Positions 36,661 to 48,599 of a stretch of DNA of 64,000 nucleotides are shown here, in pieces (position 1 is the first letter of the stretch; the number at the start of each line of letters is the position of its first letter). The stretch is from Phymorhynchus buccinoides (taxonomy: Eukaryota; Mollusca; Gastropoda; Neogastropoda; Raphitomidae), in assembly GCA_017654935.2 (NCBI GenBank), contig CM065699.1:44704903-44768902 (forward strand), given 5' to 3'. A program made the translations under genes and the position numbers. Under the pieces are notes generated by a model, which worked only from the letters and a program-made list of their open reading frames with translations, did not search any database and was not told the origin of the DNA.

Positions 36661-36796
36661 TATCATTAAACTTTCTCCCAGATTCCACCCCCTGTTTCCT
36701 TAAGATACCCGATGTGAATGTAACTTCCCTTTTGTCCCTTTTACTTCTTGACAGGTATTTTAAACGCGCACGCGCGCGTCTGTGTGTGTGTGAAAG

Positions 36797-36811
36797 ATAG
36801 AGACAGAGAGG

Positions 36812-36880
<69 letters not shown>

Positions 36881-36889
36881 GGAGAGAAA

Positions 36890-36920
<31 letters not shown>

Positions 36921-36950
36921 TGTGTGCGTGTGCGTGTGCGTGCGCGCGTG
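36797..36950. repeat. (GA)n then (GT)n compound microsatellite
   Basis: GA at 36797-36871 with GGGA interruptions, then GT/GC to about 36950. Confidence 0.95.
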
Positions 36951-37132
36951 CGTACTTGCTTCTAATGGGTAACTTCGATTGCAATGTGTTTTATGTTTTT
37001 TCATGGTTAATTGATAAGTATGAATTTTGTATGTGCCTGTTCGTGCTTTTTCACTTTCATTCTTTTTTTTGTAATTTTTACATTTGTTGTTAATGGTGGT
37101 GATTGTTTTTTCTTCTCCTTTTTCATTTTTCA

Positions 37133-37364
<232 letters not shown>

Positions 37365-37369
37365 AAAAG

Positions 37370-39150
37370 CAGCGAAACAAAATAACAAACATGAAGCGAG
37401 TTGCAAACAAAAAGTATTTTGGCGATCTTATTCAATCTAAATAAGACTCAAAATCTGTCTGGAAAGCAATTAACCAATTATCCTGCAAATCTTCAACACA
37501 CAGTGCGCCCTTGTCAAACGATTATCTGTAGAAGAACTCAATAATCATTTCTGTACAATAGCTGATAAAACGATACTAGCCGACCGAACTGGCTCTAACG
37601 ATCTATTGTTACTGAAAGAGTACTGTGGCTCCAAAACATTAGGTCCTAAACTCAGTTTCCAGCGTATGGCTGTACATGAGGTATACCAAGAATTAATTCA
37701 ACTCAAGCATTCTAAATGTTGCGGTTTAGATCATATTGATAACTATATCTTAAAGTTATCTGCACCTATTATCACTGACTGTCTTACCTATATTCAAGTT
37801 ATAACCTTTGTATTGAGAAATGCTATTATTCCCAATTATTTAAGGATGCCAAGGTGATACCACTATATAAATCTGGTGACCCCCAAGATCCGTCAAACTA
37901 CTGACCTATCTCTATCTTGTCTAACCTCTCCAAACCTCTAGAAAAGCATTTAAAACGTAACCTTCAAACATACTTTACCACACATGATCTTTTCCATTGT
38001 AACCAATGTGGCTTTAGAGAAAACCATTCCTGCCAATCTAATCTAATCGAACAGTGGCATTCCAATGTTAACAATGACCTTCTCACCGGTGCCATTCTCG
38101 TCGACTTTGCTAAGGCCTTTGATGCTATTGATTATGGCCTTCTATTAAAAAAACTATCATTGTATGGTTTAACCCAAGATTCTATCGCCCTCGTTTCGTC
38201 CTTTCTATCTGACAGACGACAAACGGTCTCCAAAGATACTATTACATCTTCATTTCAATCAGTCAATTATGGAGTTCACCAAGGCTCTGTCTTAGGACCT
38301 ATGCTCTTCACCGTTTATATAAATGACCCCCCCCCCCCCCCTTCATCTTACTTCATCGTGTGAGCTTTTGGCAGACGACACATAGTGCATAAAAATGTCC
38401 ATAATGCTGATTCAATCTGTTCTGGATTGCAGAGTGACATTAATAATCTAGTTGACTGGGCAGAGCAAAGTCATATGGCCTTACACCCCAAAAAGTATAA
38501 ATTCATGTTAATCACAAGACAAAAGAGGCAAAACTTTAAAAATCAATTAAGAACACCGACTATCTATGAAAAGCCTTTAGAAGAAGTTACTTCACACAAA
38601 TTACTCGGCGTATACATTGACAACAACTTATCCTGGTCAAAACACATGGAAATTCTGTCCAAGAAAATTTCAAAAAACGTAGAATTAAACACGTTTTAGA
38701 TCAACATACGAGTAGACTTTTTTCCATGCCTATATCCAACCTGATATTGATTATGCATCAACATGTTGGGATTCAGCTAGTAAAAACACACTCAAACATG
38801 TTGAAATATTATATAAACGCTCCTTAAACTCATACTCCTTAAATCGTCATCCATAGAAACCAATAACTATAAAGAGTTTAACATTCTACCATTTGATTTG
38901 AAATGCCTACTAAGCAAAGGTACTCTTATGTACAAGATCATAAATAAGTTAGCACCAAAATATCTTATTACTAAATTTAAAGTCCATACAATTCGAAGCA
39001 AAACCAAATTAACAATGCCCCGCCCCAGAACAGATCTATATAAATCATCCCTTACATTCTCAGGTGGTAAACTGTGGATGATCTCAAAAAGAAAACTAGC
39101 GTATCTTCATTTCCAAAATCTTATCACAAGTTCTTAATGGACAATCTTGT
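37370..39150 (+). pseudogene. 5'-truncated CR1/L2-like LINE ORF2
   Basis: The frames 37606-37857, 37917-38363, 38385-38699 and 38898-39137 together read along one LINE ORF2: HSKCCGLDHIDNYILKL, GAILVDFAKAFDAIDYGLLL, YGVHQGSVLGPMLFTVYIND, LLGVYIDNNLSWSKH, then MPRPRTDLYKSSLTFSGGKLW. At least four frame breaks occur. A poly(C) insertion of about 13 at 38329-38341 sits just before the position of the catalytic ADD motif, which reads in another frame as ELLADDT. The copy is dead. Confidence 0.85.
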
Positions 39151-39226
39151 TTATCAGTAATGCTAATCAGTGAGTTTTCCTTCAAACGTTACCAATGCCA
39201 TCAGCTTATGCCTAGATTCTTATAAA

Positions 39227-39227
<1 letters not shown>

Positions 39228-39313
<86 letters not shown>
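39228..39313. repeat. (CT)n microsatellite
   Basis: About 43 CT units at the 3' end of the preceding LINE. Confidence 0.97.
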
Positions 39314-39318
<5 letters not shown>

Positions 39319-39566
39319 CCTCTCATATTCCCATCTTACCTTATGGTGTGGTTTTTTCTTCCTTAAAAGTGGTTTTATTCTGAAAAAATGTCATTTTCTC
39401 AAAATTGTTTCCTTTTTTTTCGTACTCAATTTAAGCTACTGTTAAGTATTATCCATGTTTGCTTTAATTCCCAGTTTTGATATCTTTTTCACTTATTGTG
39501 CCAATTTTTGTTCCATTTTCTTGACTTGATCGTTTTATGTCCAATTTTCTTTGCATGATGCATGGT

Positions 39567-42500
39567 ATCAATCAAATCAAAACATTTTTATTATCTCTGA
39601 AAAGAGAAATTGCGTCCAGGTGCCACGATTATGACATAGACATTGACATTAAACATACAATAAAATACATTGAACGGTTATAATATGGCATAGAAGATTA
39701 AAGGTATAGAGCACACATGCATTATCATATTTACAAGCACAATTTAAAATGCAAAGAAATGCATTATATCTAATTGAACAAAGACCAAAATCACAGTCAT
39801 AAACATATTGCACACCTTCAGGGTACACACTCTATTTCGTCCCCCCCCTCCCCTCCCATACACTCACACTTTACTTAAACACACATGCTAACAATCAGTA
39901 AGAGGCAACAATTTTGAAAGATTCATGATGGGTTTAAGAAATGGATAGAGGAAGGGATAAAAGATTTCTGGGCCCTGGATTTCAGTTTAAAAGCTCTGTA
40001 GCGGCGTCCTGATGGTAAAAGATCATAGTGTTTGTTTAAAACATGAGAAGTATCAATTGCAATCTGCCTGGCCTTTTGCTTTGCGCGTCTTTCATACAAC
40101 TCTTGCATTCCAGTCTCTCTCATCCCAATAACCTTGCTGCACACATTCACTACATCGTTCAACACTTTCTTGCTCCCCACACTCAAACTCCCGAACCAAC
40201 AAATAAAAGACACAGTGAGCAAGGACTCAATGCAAGAGCGATAATATGTGTGTAAAATACCAGAATCAATGCCAATATTCCTAAGTCTCTGTAAAATAAA
40301 CATTCTTGATTGGCATTTCTTGTGAATGCACTCTGTGTTTTTATTAAAAGTCAGTTTGTTGTCTAAAATGGTTCCTAAATATTTATATTCAGTAACTCTG
40401 TCCACAGCTTGACCATCAATGACCACACTTGGAACAGGCAGCGGATCCTTTCTAAAAATCAATTAACATTTCTTTCGTTTTTACAACATTAAAATCCAGA
40501 TAATTTTCTTTGCACCAGAGGGAGAATTTGGCTATTTCATCAAAATATTGAGAGTCAGAATTAGAAAGATCTTGAATAGCAGAATCGTCAGAATATTTAA
40601 TTATGGGAATATTTTCAGTACCTTGACAGTCATTTGTGTACAGGGTGAACAGAACAGGAGAGAGGACAGTACCTTGGGGAGCGCCGGTTGAAGTAGAGAG
40701 TTGAGAGGAGAATACAGACTGATAGCGGACTGATTGGGTTCTGTTGAGGAGAAAGTTCACAAGCCAGAGAGTCAGTTTAGGATCAACATGGAGGTGTAAC
40801 AGTTTCATGGCTAAAAGGTGCAGCTGGATTGTATTAAAAGCTGAGGAAAAGTCAATAAAAAGAACACGAACAAAAGTCTTTGAATCATTTAAATGAATAA
40901 AAGCGTTGTGAAGCAGAGTTAAAATCGCATCATCAGTACCCCTGTGAGACTTGTAAGCAAACTGAAGAGGGTCGAGATATTGGTTAGTAAAAGTTAAAAG
41001 GTGTCCAAAAACAAATTTCTCAAAACATTTCATCACAACAGAGGTTAGGGCGACAGGGCGATAATCATTTAGAGCAACAGGGTTATTTTTCTTAGGGACT
41101 GGGCAAATATTGGGAACAGCACACATTTTTAAAGACCAGTTAAAAATAGTAGTAAAAACATCACACAGTTGAGACGCACAAGTTTTCAAAAGTCTACCGT
41201 GTATTGCGTCTGGGCCTTCCGCTTTTCTAACATTCAGTTTAGAGAACAAAGATTTCACAACATCTGGACTAGTCTCAATCTGTTCATAATCGTTGTCTTT
41301 GATCTGATCTTCTAAACTGGTTAACATTTTGTTAAGTTCTGGCTCCAAATCCTTTCTTTCAAAACGACAATAAAATTCGTTTAACTTGTTTGAAAAAGCG
41401 TACTGTTCATCTGCTGTCATAGAGGTAGTGCTTTTCACGTTTCTAGTCTCCCCAGTAAGAATTTTCAACCCGTCCCAAGCGTCCTTCACATTGCCTGTCT
41501 GAAACTGATGTTCTACTTTCTCTTTGTATTCCCTCTGCCCTCTACGTAATTCCCCTCTAAGCTCTTTCTGCACTACTTTTCTCTCGGCTTTATCTCCTGA
41601 CTGAAACGCTATTTTTTCCCTGTTTAAAGTTGTTTTGATTGATTTGGCTATCCATGGTTTGTTATTTGGGAACAGTTTAATGGTTTTAGTAGGGATGACA
41701 TTTTTTTTCACAAAAACGAATATAACATGTCACAACATCAGCAGCCTCATGAACATCATCACATGAATCAACAAGCACACTCCAATCAGTACATTCAAAA
41801 CACCCTTTCAACTCTTCCACACTCTCAGTCGTCCACACTTTCACACTCTTTTTCACAATGGGTTCGGTTTGGATTTTGGGTCTGTATGCAGGGATTAAAT
41901 GAACTGTGTTGTGGTCAGAAGCGCCAACAGGGGGGAGAGGCAGAGAGCGGTAAGCATGTGGAACATTGCCGTAGCAAAGGTCGATTGTTTTGTCTTGTCT
42001 GGTGTTGCATGTCACGTACTGTTTAAAAGAGGGTAAAGTTTTTCTTAAATCACATTTGTTAAAATCACCGAGGATAAAACAAGGGGCGTCAGCAGAAATC
42101 AGTTGTAGGTCACGAACAGCAGCAGCTATCTCCCTTCCCGCACGTGCAGCAGAGGCTTGGTATACACAAGAGTGACGAACACACGACCAAATTCACGGGG
42201 AAGATATTTGGGTCTTAAAGATACTGAGATCAGTTCAACGTCATTCGTACACACTCTCTTTTTCACTGCCACATTCGCCCTGTCACACCAGTTTTCATTC
42301 ATGTACAGGCACACGCCACCGCCTTTCTTCTTTCCAACTTTCTCACAGTCTCTATCCACTCTATATGGCACACCAAAACCATCAATCGACACACAATCAT
42401 CACTGACTTTCTCGCATAACCACGTTTCTGTAAAACAAAGCAGGCACGAGTTCCTGTATTCATTTAAAAACTGAGTATTTGCCCGAATTTCATCCAAATT

Positions 42501-42890
42501 GCAGTTCTGTCCATTGGGATTGATCGAACGAACGTTTGACAAGATCATTGATGGAAGTGGAAGTTTAGTCCTGTTCCTTCTCATTCTTCTCCTCACTCCT
42601 CCTCTCTGTCCTCTCTTTCGTTCTTTCGTCTTTCCAGTCACTCTCTCATTCTCTCTCTCATCTATCAGTTCAGCAGGGAATAAGTATCCAGAAATCGCAG
42701 AAATGTCTTGGGCAGTTTGTAAGCGGAGTAAAAACTTACGATCATAACGTAAGACGCCTGTGCTACCTTCCTGCTGTCCGCCATTTCTCTCACAAGACAC
42801 AAACACAGTAAAAACACAGGTCCGAAATAAAATCAAGACGATCACTAAAAACTTCACAAATGTCACACTCTTCATCTTTCACCACTGATA
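39567..42890 (-). mobile_element. Nearly complete Rex1/L2-like LINE (minus)
   Basis: Endonuclease, RT and C-terminal domain are present in order on the minus strand. The 3' UTR runs to a tail at about 39567 ('agagataataaaaatgtttt' on minus). The ORF has only three single-base disruptions, described in the ORF2 entry. The clade is hedged between Rex1 and L2 within the CR1 group. Confidence 0.85.
39923..42875 (-). pseudogene. LINE ORF2: APE endonuclease, RT, C-terminal domain
   Basis: Reading from 42875 down: a hydrophobic N end; the EEP endonuclease motifs LPSMILSNVRSINPN, LLCFTETWL and GGGVCLYMNE; then, after a shift near 42130, GDFNKCDLRKTLP and VGASDHNTVHL (about 42015-41900). A second shift in an 8-T run near 41700 leads to the RT frame 41711-40452. 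This has KAEGPDAIHGRLLK, LNDYRPVALTSVVMK, VRVLFIDFSSAFNTIQ, TGAPQGTVLSPVLFTLY and the catalytic IKYSDDSAI. A third shift in a T run near 40455 leads to the tail YKYLGTILDNKLTFNKNTE and PSGRRYRAFKLKS. Two of three shifts lie in homopolymers, so assembly error is possible. RT carries SDD where ADD is usual. Confidence 0.85.
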
Positions 42891-42927
42891 ATCCACCTTC
42901 ACTCAAGTATGAATGTGTGAGTGAGAG

Positions 42928-43202
<275 letters not shown>

Positions 43203-43299
43203 GTACGTATCCAAAACCCCTAGTTTCTCTTAGCTCTTATTCTCTTTCCATGGAATTATTTTGGTCTCGTTTTCATATTCGTAGTCTGTTTCTTTTTTC

Positions 43300-44738
43300 T
43301 ATCTCACTCTCTGTCTGTCTGTGTTTTTTCTGAGCTGTCTGTCTCTCTCTCTGTTTTTCTGAGTGTCTCTCTGTGTGTCTCTGTTTCTCTCTGTGTGTCT
43401 CTGTGTCTTTCTGAGTGTCTCTCTCTCTGTCTCTGTTTCTTGTGTCTGTCTCTCTGTGTGTCTCTGTTTCTTTGTGTCTGTCTCTCTGTGTGTCTCTGTT
43501 TCTTTGTGTCTATTTCTCTGTCTCTTTGTGTCTGTCTCTCGCTGTGTCTCTGTCTCTGTCTGTCTGTCTCTCTGTTTCTTCGTGTCTGTCTCTCTTTGTG
43601 TCTCTGTTTCTGTCTGTCTATCTCTCTGTTTCTTTGTGTCTGTTTCTTTGTGTCTCTCTCTCTCTGTATTTCTGTCTGTCTCTCTTTGTGTCTCTGTTTC
43701 TGTCTTTCTGTCTCTCTGTTTCGTCCTGTCTGTCTCTCTTTGTGTCTCTGTTTCTGTCTTTCTGTCTCTTTGTTTCTTCGTGTCTGTCTCTCTCTGTGTC
43801 TCTGTTTCTGTCTGTCTATCTCTCTGTTTCTTTGTGTCTGTCTCTCGTTGTGTCTCTGCTTCTGTCTGTCTATCTCTCTGTTTCTTTGTGTCTGTCTCTC
43901 GTTGTCTGTTTCTGTCTGTCTCTCTGTTTCTTTGTGTCTGTCTCTCGTTGTGTCTCTGCTTCTGTCTGTCTATCTCTCTGTTTCTTTGTGTCTGTCTCTC
44001 GTTGTGTCTGTTTCTGTCTGTCTCTCTGTTTCTTTGTGTCTGTGTCTCTTCGTGTCTCTGTTTCTGTCTGTCTATCTCTCTGTTTCTTTGTGTCTGTCTC
44101 TATCTATGTCTCTGTTTCTTTGTGTCTCTGTCTCTGTGTCTTTCTTTCTTTGTGTCTCTGTTTCTCTCTGTCTGTTTCTCTCTGTCTGTCTCTGCTTCTC
44201 TCTATCTCTTTATCTGTGTCTGTCTCTCTGTTTGTCTCTGTGTCTTCCTGTTTCTCTCTTTGTGTGTCTGCTTCTGTTTTTCTCTCGTTCTCTCTGTCTC
44301 TGTTTCTTTGTGTCTCGTTCTCTCTGTCTCTGTTTCTTTGTGTCTGTCTCTCTCTGTGTCTCTGTTTATCTCCGTCTGGCTCTCTTTGTGTCTGATTATC
44401 CTTGTCTGTCTATCTCTGTGTCTCTGTGTATTTCTGTCTGTCTACCTTTGTGTCTCTGTGTATCTCCGTCTGTCTCTCTTTGTGTCTGTTTTTCCTTGTC
44501 TGTCTCTCTCTGTGTCTCTGTATATTTCTGTCTGTCGACCTCTGTGTCTCTGTTTGTCTGCTTCTCTCTCTTTGTCTCTTTCTCTGTCTGTGTTTTTCTG
44601 TCTGTCTTCCACTCTGTCTCTGTGTCTTTCTGTCTGTCTCTCTTTGTGTCTATGTGTCTTTCTGTCTCTCTCTCTCTCTGTGTCTCTGTTTGTCTGTTTC
44701 TCTCTGTCTGTCTGTCTGTCTGTCTGTCTTTGTGTTTC

Positions 44739-44827
<89 letters not shown>

Positions 44828-45290
44828 CTGCCTGTTTCTCTTTGTGTCTCTGTTTCTCACTGTCTGTCTCTCTCTCCCTCTCTGTCTGTATCTCTTTGTG
44901 TCTGTCTCTCTCTCTGTTTGTCTCTCTTTCTTTCTGTCTGTCTCTCTTTCTCTCTGTCTGTCTCTCTTTCTGTCTGTCTCTCTTTGTGTCTGTATCTTTC
45001 TGTCTGTCTCTCTTTGTGTCTCTGTGTCTTTCTCTCTGTGTCCCTGTTTCTTTGGGTCTGTCTCTCTTTCTCTATCTCTGCTTCTGTCTGTCTATCTCTG
45101 TGTCTTTCTATCTGTCTCTCTCTCTGTGTCACAGTTTATCTATGTCTGTCTCTCTCTCTCTCTGTCTATGTTTATCTCTGTCTGTCTCTCTCTGTGTCTG
45201 TTTCTCTCTGTCTCTCTCTCTCTGTGTGTCTCTGTTTCTTTCTTTATGTCTGTCTGTCTTTTTTCTGTCCCTCTCTTACTTTCTCTCTCT
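43300..45290. repeat. 2-kb pyrimidine-rich satellite (TCTG/TCTC/TTTGTG)
   Basis: About 2 kb built of tctgtctctctgtttctttg-like words. A higher-order unit of roughly 58-62 bp is clear at 43800-44110, where 'tctgtctatctctctg' and 'tctgtctctcgttgtg' recur. A pure (CT)n core lies at 44747-44823. Long frames here read only Ser, Leu, Cys, Val and Phe in three registers and are not genes. Confidence 0.95.
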
Positions 45291-45369
45291 CTTTATTATA
45301 TTGCGTGAATGAAATAAAAATGAATACCGCTATGATAATGTATCTTCAGAGAAGCTAAGTTTAAATCTT

Positions 45370-45462
45370 GCCCCCCCCCCCAACAACAAACAACAACAAC
45401 CTCACAACAAACAACAACAACCCCACAACAAACAACAACAACCCCACAACAAAAAACAAGAA
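45370..45462. repeat. CAACAA tandem repeat
   Basis: Three to four units of about 28 bp, (CAA)n joined by CCYCACAACAAA, preceded by a C run of 10. Confidence 0.9.
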
Positions 45463-45479
45463 CCGAAAGAGACCCCACA

Positions 45480-46225
45480 GCTAACTCCTACAGTGGGTGT
45501 AAATATGCGCACACAAAATCAATATTTTGCAAAGAAATATAGGATTATAATGCAAAAACACGAACTGAATCTAGACTTTAATAACATAAACTGAAACATG
45601 ATAAAATAAAATGAAAGGTAAAATTAAAATAAAAAGAAAGATTGTTGACCTCACACGTTTAGACATAATGCCTTCAACTAATAAAATAATAATAAACAAA
45701 AACTATGCTTATCAATATTTGGGTTTTTGCGATGATTCGAAGAGCTTGTAGAGATCGATCCAGAGGAAACTGTTACTCATACCGGTAGGCTTCTTTAAAT
45801 TGTCACAGGGGTTTAAATGGTTTTGTGGTACACAAGTTGTTTACATTGTACTGAGCAAAGACTGTACCCCTATACAGTATCTTTGTACTGAGCAAGGAAC
45901 ACGTGGGAAACACCACCTACCCGCTGGAGGGTAGATGCAGTGGTCATTTAAAGCCCGGCATATTTCAGACCTCATTACTTTTGACGCTTACCTATATATT
46001 TTCCTACTGGTAGCCCCCAAATGTCCATCCTCTACGACGTCATTGCACGCGCACCTACTGGGTGTTCTTCATTCTTTGTAGTCCCCAAACATTTGACCCC
46101 GTGATTTTCAGACATTGCATATTCTTTTTTTTTAAAGCGTTATTATCTAACGCGAATGTTAACCATTGAGAAAAGTTAGTATTTGTTTTCAAAAAAGTAA
46201 AACACAAAATCTGGTTTACTGGTTT
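45480..46225. other. Unannotated AT-rich spacer
   Basis: No coding or repeat signal that I can support. Confidence 0.5.
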
Positions 46226-46367
46226 TGTTGTGAAAAGTTATATATATATATATATAGTTTGCTTTGATAAAGCTTTTCTTTGTCCAATGTCTTTATTTGT
46301 GAACCTCAGAAACAAAACCAGTTAATGTTAACTTTGAGTAATGTTCGTGAGATTTTTCTTTCATGCT

Positions 46368-46413
46368 ATATATATATATATATATATATAGCATGAAAGA
46401 AAAATCTCAGTGA
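46368..46413. repeat. (TA)n-centred palindrome at the array edge
   Basis: AGATTTTTCTTTCATGC, then (TA)n, then the exact complement GCATGAAAGAAAAATCT. The 17-bp arms are perfect (left arm 46346-46362 region). Confidence 0.85.
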
Positions 46414-46672
46414 ATAGCCAGCTCCGTACCCCTACTCTGAAGGACTGAAAAGTTAGTGCATTTGAAATGCAGAATAGTTTGCTTTGATAAAGCTTTTCTG
46501 TGTCCAATGTCTTTATTTGTGAACCTCAGAAACAAAACCAGTTAATGTTAACTTTGAGTAATGTTCGTGTTCAAAAAATAAAATTAAAAAATAAAGAAAA
46601 TTAAAAAAATTAAAAAGTTATATAAATTGTGCTGATTTACTTTTTCTCCCAATGGGGGAGGGACAGTGCCTT

Positions 46673-46720
46673 ATGCAAAGACAGCTGTTTCGATCTTGAG
46701 AAGATCTCATCAGTTTGCAT
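46673..46720 (-). ncRNA. Hammerhead ribozyme, copy 1 (GUC)
   Basis: 48 nt read on the minus strand from 46720. Stem I ATGCAAA pairs with TTTGCAT. The core is CTGATGA. Stem II is GATCTT-CTC-AAGATC. GAAA follows, then a minimal stem III ACAGCTGT. The cleavage triplet is GUC, cut between 46680 and 46679. Stem I can extend outside with GCC/GGC and CAG/CTG across an internal loop AATC/AA, the usual place of tertiary contact with loop II. All conserved core bases are present. Confidence 0.92.
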
Positions 46721-47257
46721 GATTGGCCTGCAAATTGACTGTCCAGTGGATGGCCAACCTGAGCAAAAAAGACATTCTACAAGAGAATGGTGTCCTCTGC
46801 ATCAAATCGAAAATCCACAATAAAAGCAAACCAGCACAAAGTTAAACCAGAACTAGTAAAAATCTTATGTAAAACGAACAAAATAATAATGTTCTGAAAT
46901 TTTAATTTCAAAACCTAATAGACATGACTAGGGAGGGCTAACTACTGAGATGGTATCCAAATTAAGGATAAAAATAGCATGAAAGAAAAATCTCAGTGAA
47001 TAGCCAGCTCCGTACCCCTACTCTGAAGGACTGAAAAGTTAGTGCATTTGAAATGCAGAATAGTTTGCTTTGATAAAGCTTTTCTGTGTCCAATGTCTTT
47101 ATTTGTGAACCTCAGAAACAAAACCAGTTAATGTTAACTTTGAGTAATGTTCGTGTTCAAAAAATAAAATTAAAAATTAAAGAAAATTAAAAAATTAAAA
47201 AGTTATATAAATTGTGCTGATTTACTTTTTCTCCCAATGGGGGAGGGACAGTGCCTT

Positions 47258-47305
47258 ATGCAAATACAGCTGTTTCGATCTTGAGAAGATCTCATCAGTT
47301 TGCAT
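47258..47305 (-). ncRNA. Hammerhead ribozyme, copy 2 (GUA)
   Basis: Same core and stems as copy 1. The base 5' of the cleavage site is A (47265 is T on plus), giving GUA, which still fits the NUH rule. Confidence 0.9.
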
Positions 47306-47849
47306 GATTGGCCTGCAAATTGACTGTCCAGTGGATGGCCAACCTGAGCAAAAAAGACATTCTACAAGAGAATGGTGTCCTCTCTGCATCAAATCGAAAA
47401 TCCACAATAAAAGCAAACCAGCACAAAGTTAAACCAGAAATAGTAAAAATCTTATGTAAAATGAACAAAATAATAATGTTCTGAAATTTTAATTTCAAAA
47501 CCTAATAGACATGACTAGGGAGGGCTAACTACTGAGATGGTATCCAAATTAAGGATAAAAATAGCATGAAAGAAAAATCTCAGTGAATAGCCAGCTCCGT
47601 ACCCCTACTCTGAAGGACTGAAAAGTTAGTGCATTTGAAATGCAGAATAGTTTGCTTTGATAAAGCTTTTCTGTGTCCAATGTCTTTATTTGTGAACCTC
47701 AGAAACAAAACCAGTTAATGTTAACTTTGAGTAATGTTCGTGTTCAAAAAAAAAAATAAAATAAAAAATTAAAAAAAATTAAAAAATTAAAAAATTATAT
47801 AAATTGTGCTGATTTACTTTTTCTCCCAATGGGGGAGGGACAGTGCCTT

Positions 47850-47897
47850 ATGCAAAGACAGCTGTTTCGATCTTGAGAAGATCTCATCAGTTTGCAT
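47850..47897 (-). ncRNA. Hammerhead ribozyme, copy 3 (GUC)
   Basis: Identical to copy 1 over all 48 positions, including the GUC triplet. Confidence 0.92.
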
Positions 47898-48447
47898 GAT
47901 TGGCCTGCAAATTGACTGTCCAGTGGATGGCCAACCTGAGCAAAAAAGACATTCTACAAGAGAATGGTGTCCTCTCTGCATCAAATCGAAAATCCACAAT
48001 AAAAGCAAACCAGCACAAAGTTAAACCAGAAATAGTAAAAATCTTATGAAAATCTTATGTAAAATGAACAAAATAATAATGTTCTGAAATTTTAATTTCA
48101 AAACCTAATAGACATGACTAGGGAGGGCTAACTACTGAGATGGTATCCAAATTAAGGATAAAAATAGCATGAAAGAAAAATCTCAGTGAATAGCCAGCTC
48201 CGTACCCCTACTCTGAAGGACTGAAAAGTTAGTGCATTTGAAATGCAGAATAGTTTGCTTTGATAAAGCTTTTCTGTGTCCAATGTCTTTATTTGTGAAC
48301 CTCAGAAACAAAACCAGTTAATGTTAACTTTGAGTAATGTTCGTGTTCAAAAAATAAAATTAAAAATTAAAGAAAATTAAAAAATTAAAAAGTTATATAA
48401 ATTGTGCTGATTTACTTTTTCTCCCAATGGGGGAGGGACAGTGCCTT

Positions 48448-48495
48448 ATGCAAATACAGCTGTTTCGATCTTGAGAAGATCTCATCAGTTTGCAT
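48448..48495 (-). ncRNA. Hammerhead ribozyme, copy 4 (GUA)
   Basis: Identical to copy 2 over all 48 positions, including the GUA triplet. Confidence 0.9.
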
Positions 48496-48599
48496 GATTG
48501 GCCTGCAAATTGACTGTCCAGTGGATGGCCAACCTGAGCAAAAAAGACATTCTACAAGAGAATGGTGTCCTCTGCATCAAATCGAAAATCGAAAGCATC

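Larger units (their letters stand above)
46256..48587 (-). mobile_element. Retrozyme-like tandem array with hammerhead ribozymes
   Basis: Units start (GCATGAAAGAAAAATCTC) at 46391, 46977, 47564 and 48167; the last is cut at about 48587. A partial unit (46256-46345) precedes them. The copies are nearly identical; differences are mainly in an A-rich tract. Each unit carries a full type I hammerhead on the minus strand, spaced 585, 592 and 598 nt, so self-cleavage of a minus-strand transcript would release about 590-nt RNAs. Metazoan retrozymes are known as tandem, non-coding, hammerhead-bearing elements that pass through circular RNA and borrow a retroelement RT; this array fits, though the monomer is longer than many reported. 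No real ORF is present. Confidence 0.88.

Noticed and set aside
43363..45312. Open frames of 649, 637 and 326 aa
   Set aside because: They read only Ser/Leu/Cys/Val/Phe in overlapping registers of a TCTG/TCTC array; low-complexity artefact.
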